Below, one piece after another: positions 8,185 to 16,155 of a DNA stretch of 64,000 nt. Where the stretch lies: NCBI RefSeq assembly GCF_025950085.1, contig NZ_JAPDDS010000008.1, positions 124,001-188,000 on the forward strand, given 5' to 3'. Position numbers and translations under genes: made by a program. The notes beneath the pieces are model-generated. The model ran no database searches, had not been told where the DNA came from, and saw nothing but the letters and a program-made list of their open reading frames with translations. Each line of letters opens with the position of its first letter. Position 1 is the stretch's first letter. This DNA is from Luteolibacter flavescens. GTDB taxonomy: Bacteria > Verrucomicrobiota > Verrucomicrobiia > Verrucomicrobiales > Akkermansiaceae.

Positions 8185-8213
8185 AACTTAGTTCACCTAA
8201 CTTAACCATTCAA
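8185..8213 (-). promoter_or_regulatory. Predicted leaderless promoter of the ankyrin lipoprotein gene
   Basis: On the minus strand TTGAAT (8213-8208) and TAAGTT (8190-8185) are separated by exactly 17 bases. Only seven bases separate the -10 box from the ATG at 8177, so the predicted transcript starts at or beside the start codon. The -35 element overlaps the stop codon region of trmO, showing that this gene has its own promoter inside the upstream gene. Confidence 0.55.
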
Positions 8214-8900
8214 CCCCGAACCCTCAGCAACTTCCACCGACACGATCCGGCACGCCCCATCCTCGATCCGGAACTTCACATCCACCCCGCAGAGGCCCGC
8301 GCCGTGGATGCGACCCGGCTCGTCACGACCCGCCGGAGGCCGGGGATCGAGCGACAGCGCCTCCACGATGACCCGCTGCGCGCGCTCCGGCAGACGGGCA
8401 AAATCCGGGGTTTCCGCCGTGACCTGCAGGCGCTGCGGCTCGTCCGGCGCGAAGCCCGCACGGGCATCCGGCAGCGCCTCGGCGTAGGGAATGTAGGGCT
8501 TGATGTCATAGACAGGCGTGCCGTCCACGAGATCGATCCCGCCGAGCAGGAGCACGCTCCCCTCCTTCTCCCGGCGCTCCACGCCATCCAGCCGGACGAG
8601 CGAGAGGCCGAGATTGTTTGGCCGGAAGGTCGAGCGGGTGGCGAAGACCCCCACGCGCTCGTTTCCGCCCAGCCGCGGTGGCCGCACCGTGGGGCTCCAC
8701 CCGCCATCCGCCGTGAGGTGAAAGCTGAAGATGAGCCACAGGTGCGAGAAGCCCTCGATGCCCCGCAGCGCTTCCGGCTGGCGATAGTCCGGCTCGAAGA
8801 CCAGCTCTCCCCACGCACTGGGGCACAGTCCCGGCTGGCGCGGCACGGCGAACTTGCTGCCGAAGCACGAGCGCACACGGGCGATGGGGCGGATTTCCAT
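8202..8900 (-). CDS. trmO: tRNA (N6-threonylcarbamoyladenosine(37)-N6)-methyltransferase TrmO
   Basis: A 232-residue TrmO/YaeB (formerly TsaA) family protein. Members transfer a methyl group from S-adenosylmethionine to t6A at position 37 of tRNAs, improving decoding of ACY codons. Family hallmarks are present: an N-terminal MEIRPIARVRSCFGSKFAVPRQ, the GIEGFSHLWLIFSFH core, RSTFRPNNLGLSLVRL, and DLVDGTPVYDIKPYIPY. The C-terminal HxD-type domain is shorter than in E. coli but recognisable. The ATG at 8900 was chosen because family proteins begin right at this strand. It lies just downstream of truA in the same direction, giving a small tRNA-modification pair. Confidence 0.92.
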   Translation of the reverse strand: MEIRPIARVRSCFGSKFAVPRQPGLCPSAWGELVFEPDYRQPEALRGIEGFSHLWLIFSFHLTADGGWSPTVRPPRLGGNERVGVFATRSTFRPNNLGLSLVRLDGVERREKEGSVLLLGGIDLVDGTPVYDIKPYIPYAEALPDARAGFAPDEPQRLQVTAETPDFARLPERAQRVIVEALSLDPRPPAGRDEPGRIHGAGLCGVDVKFRIEDGACRIVSVEVAEGSGLNG

Positions 8901-8917
8901 GATCTCAAAATCGTGGC

Positions 8918-8934
8918 TGCGGCATCCTGCCGCA
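8918..8934. repeat. Short REP-like hairpin between truA and trmO
   Basis: A perfect palindrome TGCGGCA-TCC-TGCCGCA lies in the 50-base gap between truA and trmO. It has the same architecture (7-9-base stem, three-base loop) as the hairpins at 5048-5093 and 29984-30002, and it has no T-run. It could also act as an RNA processing or stability hairpin in the truA-trmO transcript. Confidence 0.45.
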
Positions 8935-8950
8935 AGCCTGCTCGGGCAGT

Positions 8951-9709
8951 TCAATCATAGCGCACCGACTCCAGGTAGAGCCCGTCCGCCGGGGCACAGA
9001 ACGGACTCTTCCCCAGCGGCAGGCCCTTCGGCTGGTTCAGGAACGCCGCCACCTGGTCGATCCTCATCCGGCCCTGCGCCGCCTGAACCGCCGTGCCTGT
9101 CAGCAAGCGCACCATCTTGTAGAGGAAGCCCTCGCCGGAAAACCTGAGCCGCCAGCCGAAGTCGATCTCCTCGAGATCCACCCCCGTCACGGTCCGCACA
9201 TAGCTGGTCTCCTCGGTCTCGTAGCCGCGCTTCGCTCCGAAGGCCTCGAAGTCGTGCCGCCCCACGAAGAGGCCCAGCGCCTCGCGCAGCGTGTAGGGAT
9301 CGAGCTGCCGCGGCAGGTGCCACGCCCGCGCCGCGCGGAAGGGCGACAGCACCGGCTCCGTCGAGAGGTCGTAGCGATACGTCTTCCCCGTGGCCGAGAT
9401 GCGCGCGTGGAAATCCGCGGCCACCTCCTCGCAGGCCATCACGCGGATCGATCCAGGCAGCTTCGTATTCAAAGCCGGGACCCAGTTGAATGGGTTCATC
9501 GTCAGGTCATCCGGCGCGTCGAAATGCGCCACCTGGGCCAGCGCGTGGACGCCCGCGTCCGTGCGGCCGGAGCCATTCAGCCGCACCGGCTGCTTGGCCG
9601 TCTCGGCGATCGCTTTCTCCACGAGGTCCTGCACGGTATTCCCGCCGGCCTGGGACTGCCAGCCCTCGATATCGCGGCCGTCGTAGGCGAGGATGATTTT
9701 CAGACGCAC
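8951..9709 (-). CDS. truA: tRNA pseudouridine(38-40) synthase TruA
   Basis: A 252-residue TruA, the usual length for the family. It isomerises uridines 38-40 in the tRNA anticodon stem. The catalytic motif [11 protein letters not shown] contains the nucleophile Asp51. Other family segments are [20 protein letters not shown] at the N-terminus, the middle [15 protein letters not shown] region, and [19 protein letters not shown] near the C-terminus. It is cytoplasmic and precedes trmO on the same strand. It is divergent from sucC with about 220 bases between the start codons. Confidence 0.95.
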   Translation of the reverse strand: MRLKIILAYDGRDIEGWQSQAGGNTVQDLVEKAIAETAKQPVRLNGSGRTDAGVHALAQVAHFDAPDDLTMNPFNWVPALNTKLPGSIRVMACEEVAADFHARISATGKTYRYDLSTEPVLSPFRAARAWHLPRQLDPYTLREALGLFVGRHDFEAFGAKRGYETEETSYVRTVTGVDLEEIDFGWRLRFSGEGFLYKMVRLLTGTAVQAAQGRMRIDQVAAFLNQPKGLPLGKSPFCAPADGLYLESVRYD

Positions 9710-9883
9710 CGCGGCAGGGTGCCTTGTGGGAGTTTCCGGTCAATCCCGGCTCCTCCCGTGCAGCCGGTTTCACGGGGTCCCGGGGGTCGAATGTCGGACG
9801 GTTTACCCACCTGACAAATCTTGTCCGAATCTACCGTTTCCATCGTTCTTCCCGCACCATTTTCCCGGGGTCCGGCCTTTTCC

Positions 9884-9911
9884 TTGACCGGTCCGGCGGG
9901 TCCCTTAGCGT
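9884..9911 (+). promoter_or_regulatory. Predicted promoter of sucC
   Basis: TTGACC (9884-9889) and TAGCGT (9906-9911) are spaced by 16 bases, 22 bases upstream of the sucC ATG. They match the TTGnnn / TAnnnT pattern seen before other genes in this window. No Shine-Dalgarno sequence follows. Confidence 0.4.
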
Positions 9912-9933
9912 CGCCGCGTTTTTCCGACGGCCC

Positions 9934-11115
9934 ATGAATATCCACGAATACCAGGCGAAGGAGCTTTTCGACCGCTTCCAAGTGCCGAGCCCGAAGGGCA
10001 AGGTTGCTTCCACCCCCGAAGAAGCCACTGCCGCCGCGAAGGAATTCGCCGGTGCGAAGCTGGTGATCAAGGCCCAGGTGCACGCCGGTGGCCGTGGCAA
10101 GGGCCACTTCAAGAACGGCTTCCAAGGCGGCGTCCACCTCATCGAGTCGCCCGAGCAGGCCGCCGATCTGGCTGGCAAGATGATCAATGAGACCCTCGTG
10201 ACCGTGCAGACCGGCGACGCCGGCAAGCTTGTCCGCAAGGTCATGATCGCCGAGGCCGTGGACATCACCCACGAATACTACCTCGCCATCCTCATGGACC
10301 GCGCCACCTGCCGCCCGGTCATCGTCGCCTCCACGGAAGGCGGCATGAGCATCGAGGATGTGGCGCACAACACGCCGGAGAAGATCATCCGCCAGTTCGT
10401 CCACCCGCTTCTCGGCCTGCAGGGCTACGAGATCCGCAAGCTGGCCGCCGCGCTCGGCCTCGCCGGTGACCTCGGCAAGCAATTCGGCAAGCTGCTCTCC
10501 AATCTCTACAAGCTCTTCGTCTCCCTCGACTGCTCGATGGTCGAGATCAACCCGCTGGTCACCACCCCGGATGGCCGCGTGCTGGCGCTGGATGCGAAGT
10601 TCGGCTTCGATGACAACGCGCTCTTCCGCCACCCGGAAATCGTCGCCATGCGCGACAAGGAAGAGGAAGACCCGCGCGAAGTCGCCGCTTCCGAATACGA
10701 CCTCAACTACATCGGCCTCGATGGAAACATCGCCTGCCTCGTGAATGGCGCAGGCCTCGCGATGGCCACGATGGACATCATCAAGCACTACGGTGGCGAA
10801 CCGGCCAACTTCCTCGACGTGGGTGGTGGTGCTTCCCGCGAGCAGGTCACCGCGGCCTTCAAGATCATCCTCGCCGACCCGCAGGTGAAGGGCATCCTGA
10901 TCAATATCTTCGGCGGCATCATGGACTGCAACGTCATCGCCGAAGGCGTGATCGCCGCAGCCAAGGAAACCGGCCTGCCGATCCCGCTCGTCGTCCGCCT
11001 CGAAGGCAACAACGTCGATGCCGGCAAGGCCACGCTCGACGCCAGCGGCCTGAACATCGTCTCCGCCAGCACCATGGCGGACGGTGCGCAGAAGATCGTG
11101 GCGGCTGTCGCCTGA
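9934..11115 (+). CDS. sucC: Succinyl-CoA synthetase (ADP/GDP-forming) beta subunit
   Basis: A 393-residue SucC. With SucD it interconverts succinyl-CoA, ADP or GDP and phosphate with succinate, CoA and nucleoside triphosphate in the citric acid cycle. The N-terminal ATP-grasp domain begins [15 protein letters not shown] and includes [14 protein letters not shown]. The C-terminal ligase domain includes [30 protein letters not shown] and [15 protein letters not shown]. The ATG at 9934 matches the universal MNIHEYQAK start, and longer upstream readings are not supported. The sucD gene follows only after two VOC-family genes, which is unusual because sucC and sucD are normally adjacent. Confidence 0.97.
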   Translation: MNIHEYQAKELFDRFQVPSPKGKVASTPEEATAAAKEFAGAKLVIKAQVHAGGRGKGHFKNGFQGGVHLIESPEQAADLAGKMINETLVTVQTGDAGKLVRKVMIAEAVDITHEYYLAILMDRATCRPVIVASTEGGMSIEDVAHNTPEKIIRQFVHPLLGLQGYEIRKLAAALGLAGDLGKQFGKLLSNLYKLFVSLDCSMVEINPLVTTPDGRVLALDAKFGFDDNALFRHPEIVAMRDKEEEDPREVAASEYDLNYIGLDGNIACLVNGAGLAMATMDIIKHYGGEPANFLDVGGGASREQVTAAFKIILADPQVKGILINIFGGIMDCNVIAEGVIAAAKETGLPIPLVVRLEGNNVDAGKATLDASGLNIVSASTMADGAQKIVAAVA

Positions 11116-11136
11116 CGCGCTTACGGGTATCCCGCC

Positions 11137-11538
11137 ATGAATAAAATCGGCATCAAGGAAGCAGGTTTCACGGGATACCCGGCCCTCGACATCGAGGAAG
11201 CACGCAAATTCTACGGCGGGATCATGGGCCTCAAGGAGGGCATGGTCTTCGAACACGAGGGCAAGGCCGGCTGGGTGGAATTCGAGATTCCCGGCGGCCA
11301 CACCCTCGCCATCGCGCAGGCAAACGACCAATGGCAGCCCAATGCGGGCGGCGGTGGCCTTTGCTTCGAGATGGAAGACCTCGACGCCGCCATCGCATCG
11401 CTCAAGGACGCAGGAGTGAAGATCCTCCTCGAACCGCAGGACTTCCCGGTCTGCCGCATGGCCCTGATCTCGGACCCCAGCGGCAATACAGTGGCCCTGC
11501 ACCAGAAGAAGTCGAATCACCCCGAGTGCTCGCACTGA
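11137..11538 (+). CDS. VOC (glyoxalase/bleomycin resistance fold) protein 1
   Basis: A 133-residue single-domain protein of the vicinal oxygen chelate superfamily. The two beta-alpha-beta-beta-beta halves are visible (FTGYPALDIEEARKFYGGIMGLK ... GWVEFEI; GGLCFEMEDLDAAIASLKDAGVKIL ... ALISDPSGNTVALHQ). The GWVEFEI and SDPSGN..ALH segments supply candidate metal ligands (Glu), as in glyoxalase I-like enzymes. The substrate is unknown. It ends HPECSH, a His/Cys tail. It lies 21 bases after sucC and 10 bases before a paralogue, within the sucC-sucD operon. Confidence 0.82.
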   Translation: MNKIGIKEAGFTGYPALDIEEARKFYGGIMGLKEGMVFEHEGKAGWVEFEIPGGHTLAIAQANDQWQPNAGGGGLCFEMEDLDAAIASLKDAGVKILLEPQDFPVCRMALISDPSGNTVALHQKKSNHPECSH

Positions 11539-11548
11539 TCCCACCGCC

Positions 11549-11926
11549 ATGAAAGTCACCGAAATCGCATTCTCCTGCTACCCGGTCACCGACATGGCGC
11601 GGTCCGTCGCCTTCTATGAAGGCGTGCTCGGACTGACCAAAACCATGGACCACGAGATGGAAGATGGCAGCGGTCACTGGGTCGAATTCGACATCGGCGC
11701 GGGCACCCTCAGCCTCGGAAAGACTCCCGGCTGGGACCCCAGCCCGAATGGCTGCACGGTCGGCCTGGAGGTCGAGGACTTCGACATCGCCGTCGCCAAG
11801 GTCCGGGCCGCGGGTGTGACCGTGACCATGGGCCCCATCGAAACGCCGGTCTGCCACATGCTCATGATCTCCGATCCTGACGGCAGCCCGCTCATCATCC
11901 ACAAGCGCAAGCCGGGCCACGCCTGA
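11549..11926 (+). CDS. VOC (glyoxalase/bleomycin resistance fold) protein 2
   Basis: A 125-residue paralogue of the preceding VOC protein with the same layout (CYPVTDMARSVAFYEGVLGL; HWVEFDI; GLEVEDFDIAVAKVRAAGV; LMISDPDGSPLIIHKRK). Both share a PVC.M..ISDP segment (FPVCRMALISDP against TPVCHMLMISDP), so they arose by tandem duplication. The family includes lyases, isomerases and dioxygenases, and no specific reaction can be assigned. Its position directly before sucD suggests cotranscription with succinyl-CoA synthetase. Confidence 0.82.
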   Translation: MKVTEIAFSCYPVTDMARSVAFYEGVLGLTKTMDHEMEDGSGHWVEFDIGAGTLSLGKTPGWDPSPNGCTVGLEVEDFDIAVAKVRAAGVTVTMGPIETPVCHMLMISDPDGSPLIIHKRKPGHA

Positions 11927-12002
11927 ATGGCACCCTGCCGCTGTAAGGCTTCCCTTTTCCGAATTTCCACCAATCTCACTTCCCCACTAGCTCAGTTCCG
12001 CC

Positions 12003-12899
12003 ATGGCCATCCTCGTTGACGAAAATACCAAGCTCCTCGTGCAGGGCATCACCGGCAGCTTCGGCGCGCGCCACGCGCAGCTGTCCCTCGACTACGGCAC
12101 CAAGCTCGTCGCCGGCGTCACGCCCGGCAAGGCGGGCCAGAAGTTCGCCGAGATCGTGCCGATCTTCGACACCGTCTCGCAGGCCGTGCAGGAGACGGGT
12201 GCCACCGCATCCGCCATTTTCGTCCCGCCGCCATTCGCGGCCGACGCCATCCTCGAGGCCGTGGACGCCGGCGTGGAGCTGGTGGTCTGCATCACCGAGG
12301 GCATCCCGGTCATGGACATGATGCGCGTGAAGGAAGCCCTGCGCGGCTCGAAGTCCCGCCTCATCGGCCCGAATTGCCCCGGCCTCGTGACCCCCGGCCT
12401 CGGCGAGAAGTCGCACGGCGGCTGCCGCATCGGCATCACCCCGAGCCAGATCTGCAAGCGCGGGAATGTCGGCGTGGTCTCCCGCTCCGGCACCCTCACC
12501 TACGAGGCAGTGTTCCAGCTCACCCAGCTCGGCTACGGCCAGAGCACGCTCGTCGGCATCGGCGGCGACCCGATCAATGGCACCAGCCACCTCGACGTGC
12601 TGGAAATGTTCAACAATGACCCCGAGACCGAGGCCATCATCATGATCGGCGAGATCGGCGGCACTGCCGAGGTCGAGGCCGCCCGCTGGGCCAAGGAAAA
12701 CTGCAAGAAGCCGATCGCAGGCTTCATCGCCGGTGCGACCGCACCTCCGGGACGCCGCATGGGCCACGCCGGTGCCATCGTCGGCGGTGAGGAAGACACC
12801 GCGCAGGCCAAGAAGCGCATCCTCGCTGAGTGCGGCATCGCCGTCGCCGAAACGCCGAGCGACATGGCGAAGACGCTGCTCGAGCGCTGGGGCAAGTAA
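12003..12899 (+). CDS. sucD: Succinyl-CoA synthetase alpha subunit
   Basis: A 298-residue SucD, the CoA-binding and phosphohistidine subunit. The N-terminal Rossmann domain ([16 protein letters not shown]) binds CoA. The middle segment [11 protein letters not shown] is typical of the family. The active-site motif [10 protein letters not shown] holds the phosphorylated histidine (about His255). The start [18 protein letters not shown] agrees with the family. A factor-independent terminator follows about 40 bases after the stop, which closes the sucC-VOC-VOC-sucD unit. Confidence 0.97.
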   Translation: MAILVDENTKLLVQGITGSFGARHAQLSLDYGTKLVAGVTPGKAGQKFAEIVPIFDTVSQAVQETGATASAIFVPPPFAADAILEAVDAGVELVVCITEGIPVMDMMRVKEALRGSKSRLIGPNCPGLVTPGLGEKSHGGCRIGITPSQICKRGNVGVVSRSGTLTYEAVFQLTQLGYGQSTLVGIGGDPINGTSHLDVLEMFNNDPETEAIIMIGEIGGTAEVEAARWAKENCKKPIAGFIAGATAPPGRRMGHAGAIVGGEEDTAQAKKRILAECGIAVAETPSDMAKTLLERWGK

Positions 12900-12937
12900 G
12901 CCCTGCCCGCTGGCCTACCAGCAACAAGATCATCAAG

Positions 12938-12972
12938 AAGCCCGCGCCTCACTAGGTGCGGGCTTTCTTTTT
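12938..12972 (+). terminator. Factor-independent terminator of the suc operon
   Basis: The stem AAGCCCGC / GCGGGCTT (12938-12945 with 12958-12965) has an inner CCT/AGG pairing and a four-base CACT loop, followed by TTCTTTTTG. It lies 38 bases after sucD. Confidence 0.85.
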
Positions 12973-13000
12973 GTAGCGCCAGCCCTGGGAGCGAAGCCCT

Positions 13001-13070
13001 GGGAGCGCCGGTCATCAGACCGGCCCGAGTGGTCCCTGACTGCCGCAGGAAACCCTATGCCCCCGGGAAG
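13001..13070. repeat. Dispersed repeat family, diverged copy 1
   Basis: The first 28 bases (13001-13028) are identical to 32757-32784 and differ at three or four positions from 42252-42279. They contain the palindromic core GCCGGTC..GACCGGC. The next 40 bases align more weakly with the other copies (GCCG..GGA.ACCCT.TGCC). It lies between the sucD terminator and the long inverted repeat. Confidence 0.6.
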
Positions 13071-13150
13071 AGCTCCTCCTTCGATGCAATAGGACCGACA
13101 ACGAAACGAGCGAAAGAGACGAAAAAAAGGCAGCTTTCACCAGCACTCCC

Positions 13151-13365
13151 AGCGCCGGAGGTGCGACCCGAGATAAGCCGGTGGCGCGAGCCACCGGTTC
13201 CGTAGTGAGGATTTGCAAGCCTCGGCAGGGGCGGCAGACGGCGGTGAATCGGGAGCGTGGAGATGCTTCGTGCCCTTCCGCCGACCCTGCCGGGGCGGCT
13301 TTCATACGGCCCTACCGTCCGGTGGCTCACGCCACCGGCTTATCTCGGGTCGCGCCGCTGGCGCT
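13151..13365. repeat. Long inverted-repeat element (48-base arms)
   Basis: Arms 13151-13198 and 13318-13365 are inverted repeats matching at about 43 of 48 positions. Each arm contains its own hairpin (CCGGTGGC-GCGA-GCCACCGG at 13178-13197; its counterpart at 13319-13338). The 119 bases between also contain partly complementary GC-rich segments (GGCAGGGG and CCCTGCCGG). The whole unit can fold into one long cruciform or RNA hairpin. No coding frame is convincing. It sits between the convergent sucD and terC genes and resembles a paired-REP (BIME-like) unit or a small non-autonomous element. Confidence 0.65.
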
Positions 13366-13397
13366 GAAGAGGAATGCATACGGAAACGCGCCCCCCA

Positions 13398-14213
13398 TCA
13401 CTGATCCACGATCTTCTGCACGATTGTGCCCTTCGAGCGCAGTTTCAGGTTCAACAGCTCCACACCGAGGGAGAAGGCCATGGCGAAGTAGATGTAGCCC
13501 TTCGGGATGTGGAAGTGCATGCCCTCGGCCATCAGGGCCGTGCCGATGAGGATGAGGAAGGATAGCGCGAGCATCTTCACGGAAGGATGCTTCGAGACGA
13601 AGTCGCTGACCGCACCGGATGCCAGCATCATGACGGCGATGGAGATGACCACGGCAACCATCATTAGCGAGACGCGGGTCGGGTCATTCACCATGCCCAC
13701 GGCCGTGATTACGGAGTCCAGAGAGAAGATGATGTCGATCATCGCGATCTGGACGAGCACCGCGCCGAAGCTGGAGGCGGCCTTCGGCTTTCCGTGAGAT
13801 TCCTCGATGCCGTCGAACTTGTGGTGGATCTCCTTGGTGGACTTGTAGATCAGGAAGAAGCCGCCGAGCAGCAGGATCATGTCCTTCCAGGAGATCCCGA
13901 GGTGTCCGCCATGCTCGCCCGCCTTCGGGATCATGTCCCATAGCATCGGATGGATCGGCACGTGGAAGAGCGGGTTCTGCAGGCTCATGATCCACGTGAT
14001 CGAGAGCAGCAGCACGAGCCGCGCACCCATCGCGAGGCTGAGGCCGATCAGGCGGCCCGACTTCCGCTTTTCCTCCGGCAGCCGGTCGACGAGGATCGAG
14101 ATAAAGACGATATTGTCGATGCCGAGGACGATCTCCAGCAGGGTGAGCGTGAGAAGCGCACCCCATGCCTGGGGATCATTCAGCCAATGGAATTCAAGGA
14201 GCGAGGCGATCAT
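13398..14213 (-). CDS. TerC family integral membrane protein
   Basis: A 271-residue polytopic membrane protein of the TerC/YgdQ (DUF475-related) superfamily. Hallmarks are LTLLEIVLGIDNIVFISILVDRLP near the N-terminus and IAMIDIIFSLDSVITAVGM in the second half. Both contain the conserved acidic residue in a helix (GIDN and SLDS). Members are linked to tellurite resistance and to manganese or other metal export that protects secreted metalloproteins. About seven helices are visible. It is followed by the inverted repeat and is preceded by the DUF808 gene on the same strand. Confidence 0.9.
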   Translation of the reverse strand: MIASLLEFHWLNDPQAWGALLTLTLLEIVLGIDNIVFISILVDRLPEEKRKSGRLIGLSLAMGARLVLLLSITWIMSLQNPLFHVPIHPMLWDMIPKAGEHGGHLGISWKDMILLLGGFFLIYKSTKEIHHKFDGIEESHGKPKAASSFGAVLVQIAMIDIIFSLDSVITAVGMVNDPTRVSLMMVAVVISIAVMMLASGAVSDFVSKHPSVKMLALSFLILIGTALMAEGMHFHIPKGYIYFAMAFSLGVELLNLKLRSKGTIVQKIVDQ

Positions 14214-14237
14214 GCTGGAAGGGCAGTGAGACCACCC

Positions 14238-14267
14238 TTCCTAACACGGCCCGACCGTTTGCCTCAA
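14238..14267 (-). promoter_or_regulatory. Possible promoter of terC
   Basis: On the minus strand TTGAGG (14267-14262) and TAGGAA (14243-14238) are separated by 18 bases, and 24 bases separate the -10 box from the terC ATG. It lies in the 76-base gap after the DUF808 gene, so terC may be transcribed on its own. Confidence 0.3.
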
Positions 14268-14289
14268 GGCAATAGCCGGACCTCCACCT

Positions 14290-15201
14290 TCAATGCGTCG
14301 GCTTTCCGCGAACGATCTTGATGCCGAGCATGAAGGCGAGAGCGAGTGTCCCTGCCACCACGCCGAAAAGACCATTGAACAACATCGAGAGCAACGAGCC
14401 ACCGATGCCGCCCACACCCGCCGCGGTATGCTTGATCCACTCGTAAACGGAGTGAATGCCATGCGTGAGGATTTCACCACCGACCAGGAACATCGCCGCC
14501 GTGCCGAGGACGGACAGCGTCTTCATGAGGTAAGGCGCGCCCCAGAGGATCGCGCGACCGAAGGCCTTCGCCGCGGCGGAGGCGCGCTGGCTGAGATAGA
14601 GGCCGAGATCGTCAAGCTTCACGATGCCCGCGACCAGGCCGTAAACGCCGATCGTCATGGCGAGCGCGATAGCCGAAAGGGTCAAACCCTTCGTGAGGAG
14701 CGGCTCTTTCTCCACCACGTTCAGCGTGATCGCGATGATCTCCGCGGAGAGCACGAAGTCCGTGCGGACGGCACCCTTGATCTTTGCTTTCTCATCCACC
14801 ACGACGGGTGTCGTCTCGGCCAGATCCGCCTTCGCATCCTCGACGGTCTTCTTCGACTCCCCGGGGTGCAGGAAGCGGTGGGATAGCTTCTCGACACCCT
14901 CATAGCAGAGGTAGATGCCGCCGACCATCAGCAGCGGCGTGACCAGCCACGGGGCGAAGACACTGATGAGGAGCGCGGCGGGGACCAGGATCAGCTTGTT
15001 GACGAAGGAGCCCTTCGCGACCGCCCACACCACCGGCAACTCGCGCTGGGCCACCACGCCGCTCACCTGCTGGGCATTCAGTGCCAGATCGTCACCCAGC
15101 ACCCCGGCCGTCTTTGAAGCGGCCCTCTTGGTCATCACCGCGACGTCATCAAGGAGCGCGGCAATATCATCCAGCAACGTGAGCAAACTTCCTCCAGCCA
15201 T
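14290..15201 (-). CDS. DUF808 family membrane protein (YedI-like)
   Basis: A 303-residue inner-membrane protein matching the DUF808 family throughout. Family segments are SLLTLLDDIAALLDDVAVMTKRAASKTAGVLGDDLALN at the start, GVVAQRELPVVWAVAKGSFVNKLILVP, a conserved mid-region AVRTDFVLSAEIIAITLNVV, and a C-terminal hydrophobic block. About six helices are predicted. The function of the family is not known. It lies upstream of terC on the same strand. Confidence 0.9.
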   Translation of the reverse strand: MAGGSLLTLLDDIAALLDDVAVMTKRAASKTAGVLGDDLALNAQQVSGVVAQRELPVVWAVAKGSFVNKLILVPAALLISVFAPWLVTPLLMVGGIYLCYEGVEKLSHRFLHPGESKKTVEDAKADLAETTPVVVDEKAKIKGAVRTDFVLSAEIIAITLNVVEKEPLLTKGLTLSAIALAMTIGVYGLVAGIVKLDDLGLYLSQRASAAAKAFGRAILWGAPYLMKTLSVLGTAAMFLVGGEILTHGIHSVYEWIKHTAAGVGGIGGSLLSMLFNGLFGVVAGTLALAFMLGIKIVRGKPTH

Positions 15202-15292
15202 GTGCGGGTATCATGACTCGCACCGGGCCACCCCGCGCAAGGGCAATCCCCGTCGAAACCGACGCCGAATTCCCACTTGGCTCGGACGCCGC

Positions 15293-15709
15293 TCAAGCCG
15301 CACTGAATTCCAGCGCGCGCTGCTTCATCTGCGTGGCCATCAGGTTGAGCGCATTCGCCCGGGTGGGGGCGAGGTGTTCCTTGAGGCCGGTGCGGTCGAT
15401 GAAGGAGAGATCGGCGGAGAGGATGGCGTCCGGGGTCTCGTCATCCAGCACGCGGACGAAAAGAGCGATCATCCCCTTCGTGATGACGGAGTCGGAGTCG
15501 GCGAGGAAACGCACCTTGCCGTCCTCGATGTGGGCATCCAGCCAGACCTGCGACTGGCAGCCCTTGATGAGCTTGTCGGCGGTCTTCTGCTCCTCCGGCA
15601 TCGCGGGCAGCTTCCGGCCCAGCCCGATGACGTATTCATAGCGCTCCTGCCAGTCCGGGAAAAAGGACAGTTCCTCAAGGACCTCCTGCTGTTTGTCGGC
15701 GATGCTCAT
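15293..15709 (-). CDS. sufE: SufE family iron-sulfur cluster assembly sulfur acceptor
   Basis: A 138-residue SufE. In the Suf pathway SufE accepts persulfide sulfur from the cysteine desulfurase SufS on a conserved cysteine and passes it to the SufBCD scaffold. The motif LIKGCQSQVWL places that cysteine at Cys51, the same position as in E. coli SufE. The length and the rest of the fold (LPAMPEEQKTADKLIKGCQS; DSDSVITKGMIALFVRVL) agree. No other suf genes are present in the window. It is cytoplasmic. Confidence 0.93.
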   Translation of the reverse strand: MSIADKQQEVLEELSFFPDWQERYEYVIGLGRKLPAMPEEQKTADKLIKGCQSQVWLDAHIEDGKVRFLADSDSVITKGMIALFVRVLDDETPDAILSADLSFIDRTGLKEHLAPTRANALNLMATQMKQRALEFSAA

Positions 15710-15787
15710 CGCGGCGACAGGGAAAGACGGGCGGACGGCGAATGCACGCTGAAAGTCACGCGGCAGCCCTGATCAGCAATCCTGCTC

Positions 15788-15964
15788 TCAGCCACCTAGG
15801 TTCGGACCGTCGCTGCCGAGCAGCGGACTATCAGCCGGGAGCAAGGTCGGCCGGGAGAGATCCGCGGGCTTGTGCTTCTTCTTCCCGTCCCCGCCGAAGA
15901 GGGAGCAGGAACTCATGCCACCGGCTGCGGCTAGCAGCAGCAACGCGGTCGCTACACTCCTCAT
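15788..15964 (-). CDS. Small lipoprotein (58 aa)
   Basis: A 58-residue protein starting with ATG at 15964. It has a hydrophobic signal segment MRSVATALLLLAAAGG and lipobox-like MSSC (Cys20). A short, basic, proline-containing mature part follows (SLFGGDGKKKHKPADLSRP). The start overlaps the stop of the upstream lipoprotein gene by four bases (ATGA), indicating translational coupling. It is too small for family recognition. Longer upstream readings in this frame run antisense-like through the neighbouring lipoprotein and were rejected. Confidence 0.55.
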   Translation of the reverse strand: MRSVATALLLLAAAGGMSSCSLFGGDGKKKHKPADLSRPTLLPADSPLLGSDGPNLGG

Positions 15965-16128
15965 CGCCGCGGTTGCTTTGGCAATACCCCGAAGGCACCA
16001 GCCCCCTGCCCCGGCTGCGGCGGATTCCACGGGATGGTTGTGGAGTCGGTCGTCGGAGGCACCGGCTTCTTCTCCGCGCAGGACACGAGAAGAAAGACCG
16101 GGGCTACAAGAAGGAGGATCAGGCGCAT
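15961..16128 (-). CDS. Small lipoprotein with PWN-GQG-GAFG tail (55 aa), copy 2
   Basis: A 55-residue lipoprotein with signal peptide MRLILLLVAPVFLLVSC and lipobox LVSC (Cys17), then AEKKPVPPTTDSTTIPWN and a C-terminal tail ending GAGAFGVLPKQPRR. The tail aligns residue for residue with that of the adjacent 59-residue gene (PWN.P..GQG.GAFG.LP.QPRR), so they are tandem paralogues. It is coupled to the next gene by an ATGA overlap. The function is unknown. The conserved end suggests a specific binding partner in the periplasm. Confidence 0.65.
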   Translation of the reverse strand: MRLILLLVAPVFLLVSCAEKKPVPPTTDSTTIPWNPPQPGQGAGAFGVLPKQPRR

Positions 16129-16155
16129 GGGAGGGGCATGGCTTGTGAGAAAAAT

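Noticed and set aside
9700-11559. 619-codon minus-strand frame opposite sucC
   Set aside because: Shadow of a universally conserved gene.
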